The notes: a model not told the origin generated them from the letters alone. Shown: positions 1-10,475, numbered from the stretch's first letter. The stretch: 64,000 bases of DNA from Tissierellia bacterium (GCA_030535395.1 JAUNLK010000001.1:124001-188000), one strand, 5' to 3'. Made by a program: numbers and translations.

Positions 1-1257
<1,257 letters not shown>

Positions 1258-1308
1258 TCACGGTTTCCCAAGGGAAAACTCCATACCATATTGAAAATTG
1301 ATTTTCCT

Positions 1309-1337
1309 ATCCTAACACAAAGCTCCGGGAGACTCAA
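1309..1337 (-). promoter_or_regulatory. Promoter candidate for guaB
   Basis: On the minus strand TTGAGT and TAGGAT are separated by 17 bases, with a TG one base upstream of the -10 element (extended -10). The -35 element overlaps the end of cdaR. The leader that follows carries a short hairpin at 1264-1277 (TTTCCC-TT-GGGAAA). Both hexamers match the consensus at only four of six positions, so this is a moderate call. Confidence 0.45.
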
Positions 1338-2512
1338 GGAGTCCCTGGGTCAATTTTATTGGGCTCCACCGACTCCACAGTGACCCCAGAGGGGGCGTGG
1401 ACCTCAATGGTGCCGTCGCCCTTGAGCATAATCTGAAGATCTTGGTTGTTGAGGCTCTCCAAAACCCCCGTCTCCCCGGTCAATTTCAGTTGCAGCCGCT
1501 GGGGCATCTGCCTGGGAATTTCCTCCAGCTCTCCCCCATTTTCCCCAAGGACCCGATCCACTGGGAGGCTGTGGTTTTTGGTGACGATTCTCTGGGGTTC
1601 GTAGCGGACGATGAAAGTCTCCTGATTGTTCACCATTCGAGTCCCCTCGGGGAGGACCAGGGTGGCAGTGGCTCCCAGATTTTCCACCAGCTCCTGGGTG
1701 TTAATGGGCTGAGTCTCAATGGATTTTACCCCGTCTATATTTCCCCCGTCCCCGGTGATGATGACGGAACTGGGATTTACAGTGATGCGATTGGTCTGGA
1801 GATCCTCCCGATTGGGATCATCCAAGACCACCTCAATGGGCACGGTCTTGGTCTTGTACACGGCCACTTGGACCTCCGCCGTGCCGGGCTCAATGACCAC
1901 ATTGTTCACGGGCTTGAGGTCGCTGTCCAGGGCCTGGATGGGGGCATTGACAATACTGGTGACGGTCTTCTCTCCAATATTCACATTGGCCACCACCACC
2001 GAGACGCTGTCAATGATCTGCTCGGGCCCCTTGAGGGTGACCTCCTCGGTATTCACCTGTATCTCCCCGAGGATGTGGCCATCGGGGAGATTGCCAAAGG
2101 TCCTGGCCTCCACGGCAAAGGGCTTGCTCACCACAGCTTCCACTTCCAGGGTGAGGGACTTGGGGGCGTAGTCCTTCACCGTTCCGTCGCCACTGGTGAG
2201 GCCCACGTGGATGGAGGCCGCCTGAACGCCCCCCTGTATCCCCTGGAGGTCCACAATGGCCCTGAGATCATCAGTGGAGATGGCATTGAGGGCTTTTCTG
2301 TGGCCCTCCACGGTCACCTCGATGGGATCCAAGGTCCCCGTCATGAGCTGAAGATTCTGATCCCTGAGATAGGACATATTTTTAAATTCCACGGGGACAT
2401 TGGTGAAAGTCCGGGTGATGGTGGGATCCACTTCATTGATGACATATCCCCAGAGGAAAAAGGCCGTCAAAAGGCAGACGACTTTCACGATGGTGTTTTT
2501 ATACTTTTTCAT
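1334..2512 (-). CDS. cdaR: YbbR-domain protein, CdaA regulator
   Basis: Membrane-anchored regulator of the diadenylate cyclase encoded just upstream. One N-terminal transmembrane helix at about residues 8-27 is followed by a long extracytoplasmic region of tandem YbbR beta domains, each with the alternating pattern of valine-rich strands and a VTLKGP-type turn. At 392 residues it has the usual size for a multi-repeat CdaR. The ATG at 2512 overlaps the cdaA stop (ATGA), so the two are translationally coupled. Pairing of cdaA and cdaR is the standard Firmicutes arrangement; the glmM gene that often follows is absent here and guaB comes next instead. The exact number of YbbR repeats was not counted. 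Confidence 0.9.
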   Translation of the reverse strand: MKKYKNTIVKVVCLLTAFFLWGYVINEVDPTITRTFTNVPVEFKNMSYLRDQNLQLMTGTLDPIEVTVEGHRKALNAISTDDLRAIVDLQGIQGGVQAASIHVGLTSGDGTVKDYAPKSLTLEVEAVVSKPFAVEARTFGNLPDGHILGEIQVNTEEVTLKGPEQIIDSVSVVVANVNIGEKTVTSIVNAPIQALDSDLKPVNNVVIEPGTAEVQVAVYKTKTVPIEVVLDDPNREDLQTNRITVNPSSVIITGDGGNIDGVKSIETQPINTQELVENLGATATLVLPEGTRMVNNQETFIVRYEPQRIVTKNHSLPVDRVLGENGGELEEIPRQMPQRLQLKLTGETGVLESLNNQDLQIMLKGDGTIEVHAPSGVTVESVEPNKIDPGTP

Positions 2513-3333
2513 AGGGTTTCCTTCTTTTCCTTACCGTGTCGAAAAAACCAGGGGCCACCGTCCTCGGGCAAGTAGATGCTATTGAGGATTTCCTCCAAAG
2601 TGGAGAGGTCCAGGTGGCGGTCCAATTTGCCATTTTCCGCAATGGAAATGGAGCCCGTCTCCTCGCTCACCACAATGGACAGACAGTCGCTCCGTTCGCT
2701 GACCCCAATGGCCGCCCGGTGACGGGTCCCCAGTTCCTTACTGAGGCTTCGATTGTCCGTGAGGGGCAGGAAGGAGGCGGCGGAGAGGATGGTGCTCCTG
2801 CGAATGATCACCGCCCCATCGTGGAGGGGGGTGTTGGGAATGAAGATATTGATCAAAAGCCCCGAGGAGACATTGCCATCGATGCTGGTCCCCGTGTCCA
2901 CAATTTCAGAGAGGCCCGTCTTCCGCTCAATGACAATGAGGGCGCCGATCTTTTGCCGGGAGAGGCTCCCCACGGCATTGACAATTTCCGAGACGGTCTT
3001 CTTCTCCTCGGAGGACTCCACCAAGAGGCCACTGGAGAGGCTGCTGCTCCTGCCAATGAACTCCAGGCCCCTTCGGAGCTCCGGCTGAAATACGATGATC
3101 ACGGCCAAAAATCCGAAAGTCATGATGCCATTGAGGATGTAGTTCAGGGTGTACATCTGCAGCCACTCGCTGAGCCGGGTGAGGATGATGAGGACCACAA
3201 TCCCCTTGCTCAGCTGCTCCGCCCGGGTCCCTCGGATGATGGTGTAGATCCAGTAAAAGAGAAGTGCAACTAGGAGGATGTCGATGATGTCCTGGATTCG
3301 CATAGTTGCCAGTAGATTTCGAATTGAATTCAA
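2509..3333 (-). CDS. cdaA: Diadenylate cyclase
   Basis: Makes cyclic di-AMP from two ATP molecules; the product controls potassium uptake, osmotic balance and wall homeostasis in Firmicutes. Three hydrophobic segments occupy roughly residues 15-85, followed by the DisA_N catalytic domain at about 100-240. The two signature motifs are present: Asp-Gly-Ala at 172-174 (LHDGAVII) and Arg-His-Arg at 204-206 (GTRHRAAIG). The start is TTG at 3331-3333, preceded by GGGAGG and overlapping the stop of the gene upstream (TTGA). Length, 274 residues, fits CdaA rather than DisA. Downstream cdaR overlaps by four bases. Confidence 0.96.
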   Translation of the reverse strand: MNSIRNLLATMRIQDIIDILLVALLFYWIYTIIRGTRAEQLSKGIVVLIILTRLSEWLQMYTLNYILNGIMTFGFLAVIIVFQPELRRGLEFIGRSSSLSSGLLVESSEEKKTVSEIVNAVGSLSRQKIGALIVIERKTGLSEIVDTGTSIDGNVSSGLLINIFIPNTPLHDGAVIIRRSTILSAASFLPLTDNRSLSKELGTRHRAAIGVSERSDCLSIVVSEETGSISIAENGKLDRHLDLSTLEEILNSIYLPEDGGPWFFRHGKEKKETL

Positions 3334-3872
3334 GATTCCTCCCCTTCCAATAGTTGACTGATGAGTGTCGTCACAATGAGACCCAGGCCCACGGCAATGA
3401 GGACATCCCCCCCACTCATGAGGACGGGAGGACGAAAGGGCCCGTTGTAGTAGATGATGTCCCCCAAAAACGGGAGGACGGCTGCGTCCAGGGACCGGTG
3501 GGTGAGGACCTTTCCCCCTGAGATGAGGGCCGCCCCCTGAGGGTCAAAGGCCGAAAGCTTTCCCAGGTCCACGGGCATGGCCTTATTTAAGAATACCACA
3601 AGACCATTGGCGAGAAATCCCAGGGCCATGAAAAATTTTCCCGGGTGAAATTTCCCCCAGAAAAGACCCTGGCCCATGACCAAGAGGCTCAGACTGTGGA
3701 GATAGGGCCAGAGATCGTGGGGCACGGGCACCCACAGGAGGAACAGAAACAGCCCTGCGCCACCGAGGGACCACCACGGCACGGACAGGGCCACATGGGC
3801 ATAAAATTGCCTATGAAAGAGGCGCAATAAGATGCCACATATTGCGCCCACTAGTATTCCTTCAAGAATCAT
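3330..3872 (-). CDS. DUF5317-like membrane protein
   Basis: A 180-residue integral membrane protein with about five hydrophobic helices. The mid-region segments NKAMPVDLG, HRSLDAAVLPFLGD and the small C-terminal helix resemble the DUF5317 family of Firmicutes membrane proteins, whose function is unknown. It lies directly upstream of cdaA, with the stop overlapping the cdaA start, so all three genes are probably translated from one message. The ATG at 3872 lies only 24 bases below a rho-independent terminator (3896-3919) and no promoter is obvious between them. The set is therefore probably fed by readthrough or by a promoter inside ispH. The family name is by memory of the pattern and should be verified. 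Confidence 0.6.
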   Translation of the reverse strand: MILEGILVGAICGILLRLFHRQFYAHVALSVPWWSLGGAGLFLFLLWVPVPHDLWPYLHSLSLLVMGQGLFWGKFHPGKFFMALGFLANGLVVFLNKAMPVDLGKLSAFDPQGAALISGGKVLTHRSLDAAVLPFLGDIIYYNGPFRPPVLMSGGDVLIAVGLGLIVTTLISQLLEGEES

Positions 3873-3895
3873 ATTCTTCCATTTTCCAAATGTAC

Positions 3896-3919
3896 AAAAA
3901 ATGCGCTCTGGGAGCGCAT
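3896..3919 (-). terminator. Rho-independent terminator after ispH-S1
   Basis: An 8-bp stem (ATGCGCTC / GAGCGCAT) with a three-base loop lies at 3901-3919. On the minus strand it is followed by TTTTT. A T run at 3921-3927 on the plus side makes it look bidirectional, although no plus-strand gene is present. It closes the long operon that begins near 20290. Confidence 0.85.
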
Positions 3920-3925
3920 CTTTTT

Positions 3926-6109
3926 TTACTCTTCTACCTCGGGAGCTGCCTCTTCGGCGGCTTCGGGAGCTTCAGCTTCTTCAACTGCTGCTTCCTCCAC
4001 AGGGGCCTCTTCTGCCACTTCGGCTTGGGCCTCTTCCACTTCGGAAGCTGCTTCGGCTTCATTGGCCTCTTTTTCCATTTGGGAGAAATTGATCAGATCG
4101 CCAATGGACATGGAGAAGCTCTCTTCTTCCTGCTCCACTTGGGGCTCTACCCGGCGTTCACGGCGGGGACGATTTTCCCGACGAGGACGGTTCTGGTTCT
4201 CTTCCTTGGGAGAACGCATGGACAGGGAGATCTTCTTGTCTTCATCGTTGATATCGGTGACCCGAACTTCGATTTCTTGACCCATTTCCAAAAGATCGGA
4301 GGGCTTTTCCACGTGTTCATTGGAGATTTGGGAAACGTGGAGGAGTCCATCCACACCGGATTCCAGGCGCACGAAGGCACCGAAGTCCAGGAGATTTACA
4401 ATGGTACCCTTGACTACATCGCCAACGGATACAGTCTCACTGAAAATATCCCAGGGTTTTTGGGTGGTTTGCTTCAGGCCCAGGGCAATGCGATTGCGCT
4501 CTTCGTCCACTTTCAGGACTTGGACCTTCACTTCTTGGCCGGGGCTCACTACATCGCTGGGGTGCTTTACGCGGTTCCAGCTGAGTTCGGAGATGTGAAT
4601 GAGGCCATCCACTCCGCCAATATCGACAAAGGCGCCGAAATTGGTGAGACGCTGAACGGTACCTTCAATGATGTCCCCTTCATTGATCTTGCCGTATACC
4701 TCTTTGCGCTTCTCTTCGATCTCTTGAGCTTCCACATTTTTACGGGAAAGGACAAATTTGCGGCGAGATTTGTCGAAGTCGATGATCTTGCAACGAAGTT
4801 CCTGACCCACGTATTTGTTCAGGTCCCGCTGGAAGCGAACCGAAGCGTGGGAAGCGGGGATGAAGCCACTGAGGCCATCCACTTCACAGGTGAGGCCACC
4901 CTTGACCACATTGGTCACTACGGCGGTGACAATCTCTTCGTTGTTGAACTTTTCTTCCATCTCGTCCCAAATCTTCATGTTTGCCACACGCTTGTAGGAC
5001 AGGACAACATTGCCGTCGCCATCATCCATTTTCATGACATACACTTGAATTTGATCTCCCGGGGCAAACAGGTCCCCCGGCTTTACGTCCGGATCATTGG
5101 ACAACTCATCCCTGGAAATAATGCCATCTGCACGGTATCCGATGTTCACCATTACCTCGTTATCCGTTGCGTAGATGACTTCACCTTCAACAATTTCACC
5201 CCGGCGAACCCGAGTAAAAGAGTTTTCGATGGCTTCCATCATTTCGTTGTTCATTTCATCCTTGTTCATGTTATCCATACTACTAACAGCCTCCTTGATT
5301 ACCGAATCAGGTGTGGACGCACCTGCGGTAATGCCAACTTTCTTAAAATTTTTTAATGGACGTAGATCGAGATCATTTATGGTTTCAATGTGGTACACAT
5401 GATTGCAATACTTCCGAGCTATGTTTGCAAGCTTAGTTGTATTCGAACTATTGATTCCACCGAGTACGAGCATAACATCCACTGTTTTCGCCAACGCACG
5501 ACAAGCATCCTGACGGTCCTTTGTGGCTCTACATATCGTATTATACATGAAAATATTCCCGTTGAAAACATCTTTTAATTGTGCTTTCACTTCCTCAAAG
5601 AGAGAAATGGGATTGGTGGTCTGACTGACAACGGTAATGCTGTCGCTGTCGGTGAGTTTTTCCACCAGGGGGGGAATATCCTCCTTGTTTTCAATGACAT
5701 GGGCCCGGCCCTTTCCGTAGCTGACAATGCCCCGGACCTCTGGGTGGTCGGGATTGCCCAAAACCAGGACTTCGTGGCCCTTATCGGCGGCATCTTCAAC
5801 GATGCCGTAGATTTTGGAGACAAAGGGGCAGGTGGTGTCCACCACTTTCTCATTTTGGGCCATGAGCTGTTCCTTTTGCTCCTTGGGGATGCCGTGGCTC
5901 CTGGTGATGACGGTGCGGCCCCGGGGCAGGGCATCGGCGGGGAGAAATTCCACTCCCTTGTCCTTGAGCTCACCATTGACCACGGGATTGTGAACCAATT
6001 CCCCCAAAAGCACCGCTTGATCCTCCCCCTCAGCCACTTCCATGGCCTTGTTCACCGAGGAGCGCACGCCGCCGCAAAAACCCAGTACATCACTGATGAT
6101 GATTTCCAT
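3926..6109 (-). CDS. ispH: HMBPP reductase (IspH) fused to S1 RNA-binding domains
   Basis: A bifunctional 727-residue protein. Residues 1-280 are 4-hydroxy-3-methylbut-2-enyl diphosphate reductase, the last step of the non-mevalonate isoprenoid pathway, with the three [4Fe-4S] ligands Cys12 (FCGGV), Cys94 (TTCPF) and Cys193 (NTICRAT) and the HGI motif at 72-74. Residues about 300-635 hold four S1 (OB-fold) repeats as in ribosomal protein S1, and the last 90 residues are a basic patch followed by a strongly acidic Glu/Ala tail. IspH-S1 fusions are known in Clostridia, where the S1 half may serve as the cell's S1-like protein. It is the last gene of the long operon and overlaps plsC by 20 bases. 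Confidence 0.96.
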   Translation of the reverse strand: MEIIISDVLGFCGGVRSSVNKAMEVAEGEDQAVLLGELVHNPVVNGELKDKGVEFLPADALPRGRTVITRSHGIPKEQKEQLMAQNEKVVDTTCPFVSKIYGIVEDAADKGHEVLVLGNPDHPEVRGIVSYGKGRAHVIENKEDIPPLVEKLTDSDSITVVSQTTNPISLFEEVKAQLKDVFNGNIFMYNTICRATKDRQDACRALAKTVDVMLVLGGINSSNTTKLANIARKYCNHVYHIETINDLDLRPLKNFKKVGITAGASTPDSVIKEAVSSMDNMNKDEMNNEMMEAIENSFTRVRRGEIVEGEVIYATDNEVMVNIGYRADGIISRDELSNDPDVKPGDLFAPGDQIQVYVMKMDDGDGNVVLSYKRVANMKIWDEMEEKFNNEEIVTAVVTNVVKGGLTCEVDGLSGFIPASHASVRFQRDLNKYVGQELRCKIIDFDKSRRKFVLSRKNVEAQEIEEKRKEVYGKINEGDIIEGTVQRLTNFGAFVDIGGVDGLIHISELSWNRVKHPSDVVSPGQEVKVQVLKVDEERNRIALGLKQTTQKPWDIFSETVSVGDVVKGTIVNLLDFGAFVRLESGVDGLLHVSQISNEHVEKPSDLLEMGQEIEVRVTDINDEDKKISLSMRSPKEENQNRPRRENRPRRERRVEPQVEQEEESFSMSIGDLINFSQMEKEANEAEAASEVEEAQAEVAEEAPVEEAAVEEAEAPEAAEEAAPEVEE

Positions 6110-6758
6110 CTTCCCTCTCTTTCTCCAATTCCTTGTTCTCTAATTTATCTGTGGAAATTGCCGCCCCTGGTTCCAGATCTGGGTGACCCTCGGGGTACAC
6201 TTGGCTGTAAATTTCCCTCATGATTTCCCTCATGAGCTCTTGGGCCTCATCTCCCGTCACCTTTTTTTCAAAGGTGATGGGGCTGTGGAAGATGACCTCC
6301 ATTTTGGAAAAAATCCGGTAGGGCCCCCGAATGGACACGGGATAGACCGGCAGGTGGAGCCGGGAGGCCAGAGTCAGGGTCTGGGGCTTGGCCCGATCCA
6401 GATCCACGCCCTTCATCCGGGTGCCCTCGGGGAAGATCCCCACAATTTTTCCCCCTCTGGCCACCTTCATAATGGCCTTGAGGCTCTTCACATCCCCCGA
6501 ATCCCTGCGGATGGGGATGGCCCCCAGGCGGCGGATGAATCCCCCAAAGAGGGGGATGTGGAAGAGCTCCTCCTTGGCCACCCAGTGGATCTGCCGGGGC
6601 AGGACCAGGGAGACCAGCACGGGGTCCAGGAAATTGGCATGATTGGCCACAATCATGGCGGCCTCCCCCTCTGGGATTTGGGGGACCTCCCCGGGCCTCA
6701 GTCCGTAGAGGACTCGGGCAATGGGCCTCAATACGGCAAAGAGGACCCTATAGAGCAT
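6090..6758 (-). CDS. plsC: 1-acyl-glycerol-3-phosphate acyltransferase (PlsC family)
   Basis: Transfers an acyl chain to lysophosphatidic acid, making phosphatidic acid for membrane phospholipid synthesis. The family motifs are all visible in this 222-residue protein: NHANFLD (the HX4D catalytic pair), a hydrophobic N-terminal segment, GAIPIRRD and FPEGTR. I chose the ATG at 6756-6758 (MLYRVLF) because the open frame continues upstream only as an antisense-like extension inside cmk. The 11-base overlap with cmk is typical of this operon. The cmk-plsC-ispH order is common in Clostridia. Confidence 0.92.
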   Translation of the reverse strand: MLYRVLFAVLRPIARVLYGLRPGEVPQIPEGEAAMIVANHANFLDPVLVSLVLPRQIHWVAKEELFHIPLFGGFIRRLGAIPIRRDSGDVKSLKAIMKVARGGKIVGIFPEGTRMKGVDLDRAKPQTLTLASRLHLPVYPVSIRGPYRIFSKMEVIFHSPITFEKKVTGDEAQELMREIMREIYSQVYPEGHPDLEPGAAISTDKLENKELEKEREDGNHHQ

Positions 6759-7425
6759 GGCTCGCGTCCTCCGTGAGATACTCCCGGGGAATGTGGCCCT
6801 TGATTTCCCCCACAATTTCCGCCACGGACTTTCGGGAGGCGTCCACCACAATGCTCTCTTCCGAGGGCCTCAGTGGGGCCACGGCGCGGTTTTTGTCCCG
6901 CAGATCCCGCTGGTGGATGTCCTCCAGTACTTCGGCCAATGTGGGATTTTCCCCCCGCTCCTTGAGCTCCTCATATCTCCGCTCCCCTCGGACCTCCTCA
7001 CTGGCTGTGAGGAAGATCTTCACTTGGGCATCGGGAAGCACCACTGTGGCAATATCCCTCCCCTCCATGACGGTGTGCCTCTTTTGGGCCAGTTGCCGCT
7101 GAAGGTCCAACAGGTGCTGGCGAATGAGGGGGGAGGCGGCAATTTTCGAGGTCTGTTGGGAGATGGCCTCGGTGCGAATCTCAGAGCCCAGGGCCCGTCC
7201 ATTGAGATAGACCTGTCCCCCGTGGAAGTCGATGGTGTAGTCTTCCGCCACTTGAAGGATCTCTTTTGGATCCTCCACGCCCTCCCTTTGGGCGATATAG
7301 GCCAGGGTCCGGTAGAGGGCCCCGGTGTCCACATACTCCATGTTCATGGCCTGGGCCAGGGCCCGGGCCACGGTGCTCTTACCGGCTCCCGACGGTCCAT
7401 CGATGGCTATTTTTAATGTATTCAT
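6748..7425 (-). CDS. cmk: (d)CMP kinase
   Basis: Phosphorylates CMP and dCMP to the diphosphates with ATP. The 225-residue protein shows the P-loop GPSGAGKS at residues 10-17, the VDTGALYR nucleoside-binding segment, MEGRDIATVV, and the DRRD-type lid region (RDLRDKNRAVAPL). The length is normal for the short cytidylate kinases. ATG at 7425 overlaps the stop of the preceding flavoprotein by four bases; the gene itself runs into plsC. Nothing unusual. Confidence 0.96.
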   Translation of the reverse strand: MNTLKIAIDGPSGAGKSTVARALAQAMNMEYVDTGALYRTLAYIAQREGVEDPKEILQVAEDYTIDFHGGQVYLNGRALGSEIRTEAISQQTSKIAASPLIRQHLLDLQRQLAQKRHTVMEGRDIATVVLPDAQVKIFLTASEEVRGERRYEELKERGENPTLAEVLEDIHQRDLRDKNRAVAPLRPSEESIVVDASRKSVAEIVGEIKGHIPREYLTEDASHAL

Positions 7426-8642
7426 ACCAGTCTCTCCTCCATACTCTTCCCCGCCAGGGCCCCTGTGGAAAAGGCGATTTGCAAATTGTATCCTCCGGTT
7501 TCTCCATCGAGATCCAGGACCTCCCCGGCAAAATAGAGCTGGGGCGCTCTCCTGGATGCCATGGTGGAGGGATTCACGTCCTTGACGTGGACGCCCCCCG
7601 AGGTGACAATCCCCGTCTCCCTCTCAAAGAGCCCCTGGTACTCCAGGGGGAAATTTTTCATCACCTCAATGAGCCGCCTCCGCTGGGCCTTGGTCATCTG
7701 GTGGAGCTTTTGGTGCTGCTCCAGCCCCGCCAGTTCCAGGATGGGGGCCACCAGGCTCCCCGGCTCCATGAGGGAGATGAGATAGCCGTTCTCCCGATTG
7801 GGGGCCCTTTGGATCTCCCGGAGGATGCGCTCCTCCAGTTGCCCCTCACTGAGGGCGGGCTTCAGGTCCAGAGAGAGCCTCACCTCCCTCCGGTTGATAT
7901 AGCTGGAGAGGGTGAGGGCCGTGGGCCCCGAGATGCCGTAGTGGGTGAAGAGGAGCTCCCCAAAGACTTCCTTCTTCCACTTGGACTTTTTGTCCCTGGC
8001 CTTGAGGAGGATGTTTTTCAGACTGAGACCCATGAGCTCCTCTCGGGCCACGTGGTGGCATCTGAGGCCCACCAGGGCGGGGACGGGGGCCACCAGCCTG
8101 TGACCCGTTTCTTCCGCGAAGGCATAGCCGTCCCCGGTGGATCCCGTGGCGGGATAGGTGAAGCCCCCGGTGGCAATGCAGCAGAGGTCAAAGGCCTCGG
8201 CTCCCTGGGAGGTCCTCACGGTCTTCTCCGCAAGATCCACTTCCTGGACTTTGGTGTTCAGGCGAATCTCCACCCCATTTTTTCTCAGGGCCCTCTCCAG
8301 GGCCCGGATGATGTCCGAGGACTTGTCCGACTGGGGAAAGACCCTATTTCCCCGCTCCGTCTTCAGGGGGACCCCCCACTTTTCAAAGAGGGCCATGAGA
8401 TCGTCCTTGGAGAGAAAGTCGTAGGCGGAGTAGAGAAAGCGGGAATTGTGAACGATGTGCTCGAAGATCTCCTCCCGGTCCGAATCATTGCAGAGATTGC
8501 AGCGGCCCTTGCCGGTGATGAAGAGTTTCTTCCCCAATTTCTCATTTTTTTCCAGGAGGGTCACCTGAGCCTTGCCGGAGCGAGATGCAAAATAGGCGGC
8601 CATCATCCCCGCCGGACCTCCCCCAATAATCACTATTTTCAT
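7422..8642 (-). CDS. HI0933/BaiN-type FAD-dependent oxidoreductase
   Basis: A 406-residue flavoprotein of the HI0933-like family (YhiN/BaiN type). The N-terminal Rossmann motif GGGPAGMMAAYFA lies at about residues 7-20, GKKLFITGKGRCNLCNDS marks the family, ATGGFTYPATGSTGDGY is the mid-protein signature, and GEVLDLDGETGGYNLQIA is the conserved C-terminal FAD contact. The physiological substrate of most members is unknown; BaiN of gut clostridia acts on bile-acid intermediates, but family membership alone does not support that here. In Firmicutes this gene often precedes cmk, as it does here with a four-base overlap. Confidence 0.88.
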   Translation of the reverse strand: MKIVIIGGGPAGMMAAYFASRSGKAQVTLLEKNEKLGKKLFITGKGRCNLCNDSDREEIFEHIVHNSRFLYSAYDFLSKDDLMALFEKWGVPLKTERGNRVFPQSDKSSDIIRALERALRKNGVEIRLNTKVQEVDLAEKTVRTSQGAEAFDLCCIATGGFTYPATGSTGDGYAFAEETGHRLVAPVPALVGLRCHHVAREELMGLSLKNILLKARDKKSKWKKEVFGELLFTHYGISGPTALTLSSYINRREVRLSLDLKPALSEGQLEERILREIQRAPNRENGYLISLMEPGSLVAPILELAGLEQHQKLHQMTKAQRRRLIEVMKNFPLEYQGLFERETGIVTSGGVHVKDVNPSTMASRRAPQLYFAGEVLDLDGETGGYNLQIAFSTGALAGKSMEERLV

Positions 8643-8680
8643 AGGCCCTCCACTTTCTTCTACCTTTCACGAACTGCAAA

Positions 8681-9232
8681 TTACTTCTTCTGGATCACAT
8701 AGAGCTTGGGGGGCGTGTGCCGCTGATTGGGATAGGAGAGGGAGAGGACGGTGCATTCCCCCTGATCCAGTCCCCCCACAAACTCATCCACCATGGCCTC
8801 CTCCTCCCCTGCCCCGGGGTGGCCCCGGTAGACGCAGACGGTGAGAATCCCTCCCCGGTTGAGGAGCCCGAGGCCCGCCTCAAGGCCCGCCACTGTGGTC
8901 TCGCCCCTGGTGATGATCTTTTTATTGGAACCGGGAAGATAGCCCAGATTAAAGACCACCAGATCCACGCCCTGGGGAACATAGCGGGCCATTTCCCCGT
9001 GGGAGTCCAAGATAAGATTCACATTATTAAGGCCCGCCTCCTCCAGCCGCCTCTGGGTGGCCTTGAGGGCCTCCCTTTGAATGTCGAAGCCATAGACATA
9101 CTTCATCTTCCGGGCCAGGGCCAAAGTGTCGTGGCCATTGCCCACTGTGGCATCCACAGCGATGCCGTGGGGATGACACACCAGGGACCAAAACTTCGGG
9201 GCCAGCTGCACCGCCGAACTGGGGAGCTTCAT
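8681..9232 (-). CDS. mnmM: tRNA wobble-uridine methyltransferase, MnmM/YtqB family
   Basis: A 183-residue class I SAM-dependent methyltransferase. The SAM motif AVDATVGNGHDTLALA sits near residues 25-40, and the NLGYLPG motif near residue 95 and VCVYRGHPGG-like loop are typical of the YtqB family. Bacillus YtqB (MnmM) methylates the aminomethyl group of 2-thiouridine at tRNA position 34. The assignment is by family resemblance. The ATG at 9232 overlaps the rluB stop. A 38-base gap separates it from the flavoprotein gene downstream, the largest gap within the operon. Confidence 0.8.
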   Translation of the reverse strand: MKLPSSAVQLAPKFWSLVCHPHGIAVDATVGNGHDTLALARKMKYVYGFDIQREALKATQRRLEEAGLNNVNLILDSHGEMARYVPQGVDLVVFNLGYLPGSNKKIITRGETTVAGLEAGLGLLNRGGILTVCVYRGHPGAGEEEAMVDEFVGGLDQGECTVLSLSYPNQRHTPPKLYVIQKK

Positions 9233-9939
9233 GGGGCCTTCTTCAAAAGGGCCACTTCCTTTTTGGAGAGGGGCCGCACCTGACCCTTCCCCAGGCCCTT
9301 GAGCTCAATGGGGCCAAAGGCCACCCGCTCCAGTTCCAAGACGGGCTTTTCCAAGCTCTCCATCATTCGCCTCAGCTGACGATTGCGCCCCTCGTAGATC
9401 TTGGCCTCCAGGCGGGTCTTCTCCCCCCGGTACTCCAGAATTTTAAATTCCGCCGGGGCCGTGGGCCCGTCGTCCAAATGGATTCCAGCGCTGAGGGCCT
9501 GGACCTCCTCCTCCGTCACCCTGCCCTGGACGGTGAGTCGATAGGTCTTGGGCACATGGGTGGAGGGGTGGAGGAGCTTTTGGGTGAGATCCCCATCGTC
9601 GGTGAGGAGGATCAGCCCCGAGGAGTCCCGGTCCAATCGCCCCACGGGATAGAGCCGGGGGTATTTTTTTTGATCGATGAAGTCCATGACCGTCTTGCGA
9701 TTTCGCTCGTCCTTCACTGTGGAGATGACATTTCTGGGCTTGTTGAGGAGGAGATAGGTGTTCCGCTCCTTCAGGCGAATCCGCTTGCCGTCCACGGTGA
9801 TTTTGTCGGTAATGAGGACCTGGCGGCCCATTTCCGATACCACTTCCCCGTTGACCTTCACCCTTCCTGCGGCGATGATCTCCTCCGATGCCCTGCGACT
9901 GGCCACGCCAGCGTGGGCTAAATAGACTTGTAGTCTCAC
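9229..9939 (-). CDS. rluB: 23S rRNA pseudouridine synthase RluB family
   Basis: A 236-residue pseudouridine synthase of the RsuA/RluB/E/F group, acting on ribosomal RNA. An S4 RNA-binding domain covers about residues 1-48 (GVASRRASEE), and the catalytic domain carries GRLDRDSSGL with the catalytic Asp103. RNRQLRRM near the C-terminus is another family mark. The start is GTG at 9937-9939, overlapping the scpB stop. The scpA-scpB-rluB order is standard in Firmicutes. Confidence 0.93.
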   Translation of the reverse strand: MRLQVYLAHAGVASRRASEEIIAAGRVKVNGEVVSEMGRQVLITDKITVDGKRIRLKERNTYLLLNKPRNVISTVKDERNRKTVMDFIDQKKYPRLYPVGRLDRDSSGLILLTDDGDLTQKLLHPSTHVPKTYRLTVQGRVTEEEVQALSAGIHLDDGPTAPAEFKILEYRGEKTRLEAKIYEGRNRQLRRMMESLEKPVLELERVAFGPIELKGLGKGQVRPLSKKEVALLKKAP

Positions 9940-10475
9940 GACTCCTCCATTTCCAACTGCTCTTCCGGCGGCTCAATTTTGGGCAATTGCTCCAAATTTT
10001 TCAAACCGAATTTCTTCAAAAATCCACTGGTGGTCCCGTAAATCTTGGGCCTCCCCGGGGCCTCCCGCTCCCCCAAGACCTGAATGAGTCCCGCATCCAG
10101 GAGGCTCTTGACAATCCGGTCCGCCCGGACCCCTCGCACCTGCTCTATTTCCGCCTTTACCACGGGCTGGCGATAGGCGATGATGGCCAGAGTTTCCAGG
10201 GCGGCATTGCTCAACCGCTTCTCCTCCCGGCGGTGGGCATAGGCCTCAATGGCGGCGTAGGCCTCGGGCTTGGTGGAGAACTGATAGCTGTCGTCAAACT
10301 CCACCAGGCGAATGCCCCGCTCCCCACTGGCAAGTTCTGCCGTAAGCTGGGAGAGGGCCTCCCGCACCTCCTCCTGGGAACAGGAGAGGGCCTCTGAAAT
10401 TTCAGAGACCGTGACAGGCTCCGCCCAGGAAAAGAGGAAGGCCTCTACTTTTGCTTTTGTGGACAGTGAACTCAT
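9936..10475 (-). CDS. scpB: Segregation and condensation protein B
   Basis: Subunit of the SMC-ScpA-ScpB condensin that organises and segregates the chromosome. The 179-residue protein shows two winged-helix domains, with the family signatures LETLAIIAYRQP and GVRADRIVKSLLDAGLI, and RPKIYGTTSGFLKKFGL near the C-terminus. ATG at 10475 overlaps the end of scpA. A short acidic tail follows the second winged helix, as is common. Confidence 0.95.
   Translation of the reverse strand: MSSLSTKAKVEAFLFSWAEPVTVSEISEALSCSQEEVREALSQLTAELASGERGIRLVEFDDSYQFSTKPEAYAAIEAYAHRREEKRLSNAALETLAIIAYRQPVVKAEIEQVRGVRADRIVKSLLDAGLIQVLGEREAPGRPKIYGTTSGFLKKFGLKNLEQLPKIEPPEEQLEMEES

Noticed and set aside
7422-8642. Bile-acid reductase (BaiN) function
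   Set aside because: The protein belongs to the broad HI0933-like family; no other bile-acid genes are present, and cmk context is common to many gut and non-gut Firmicutes.
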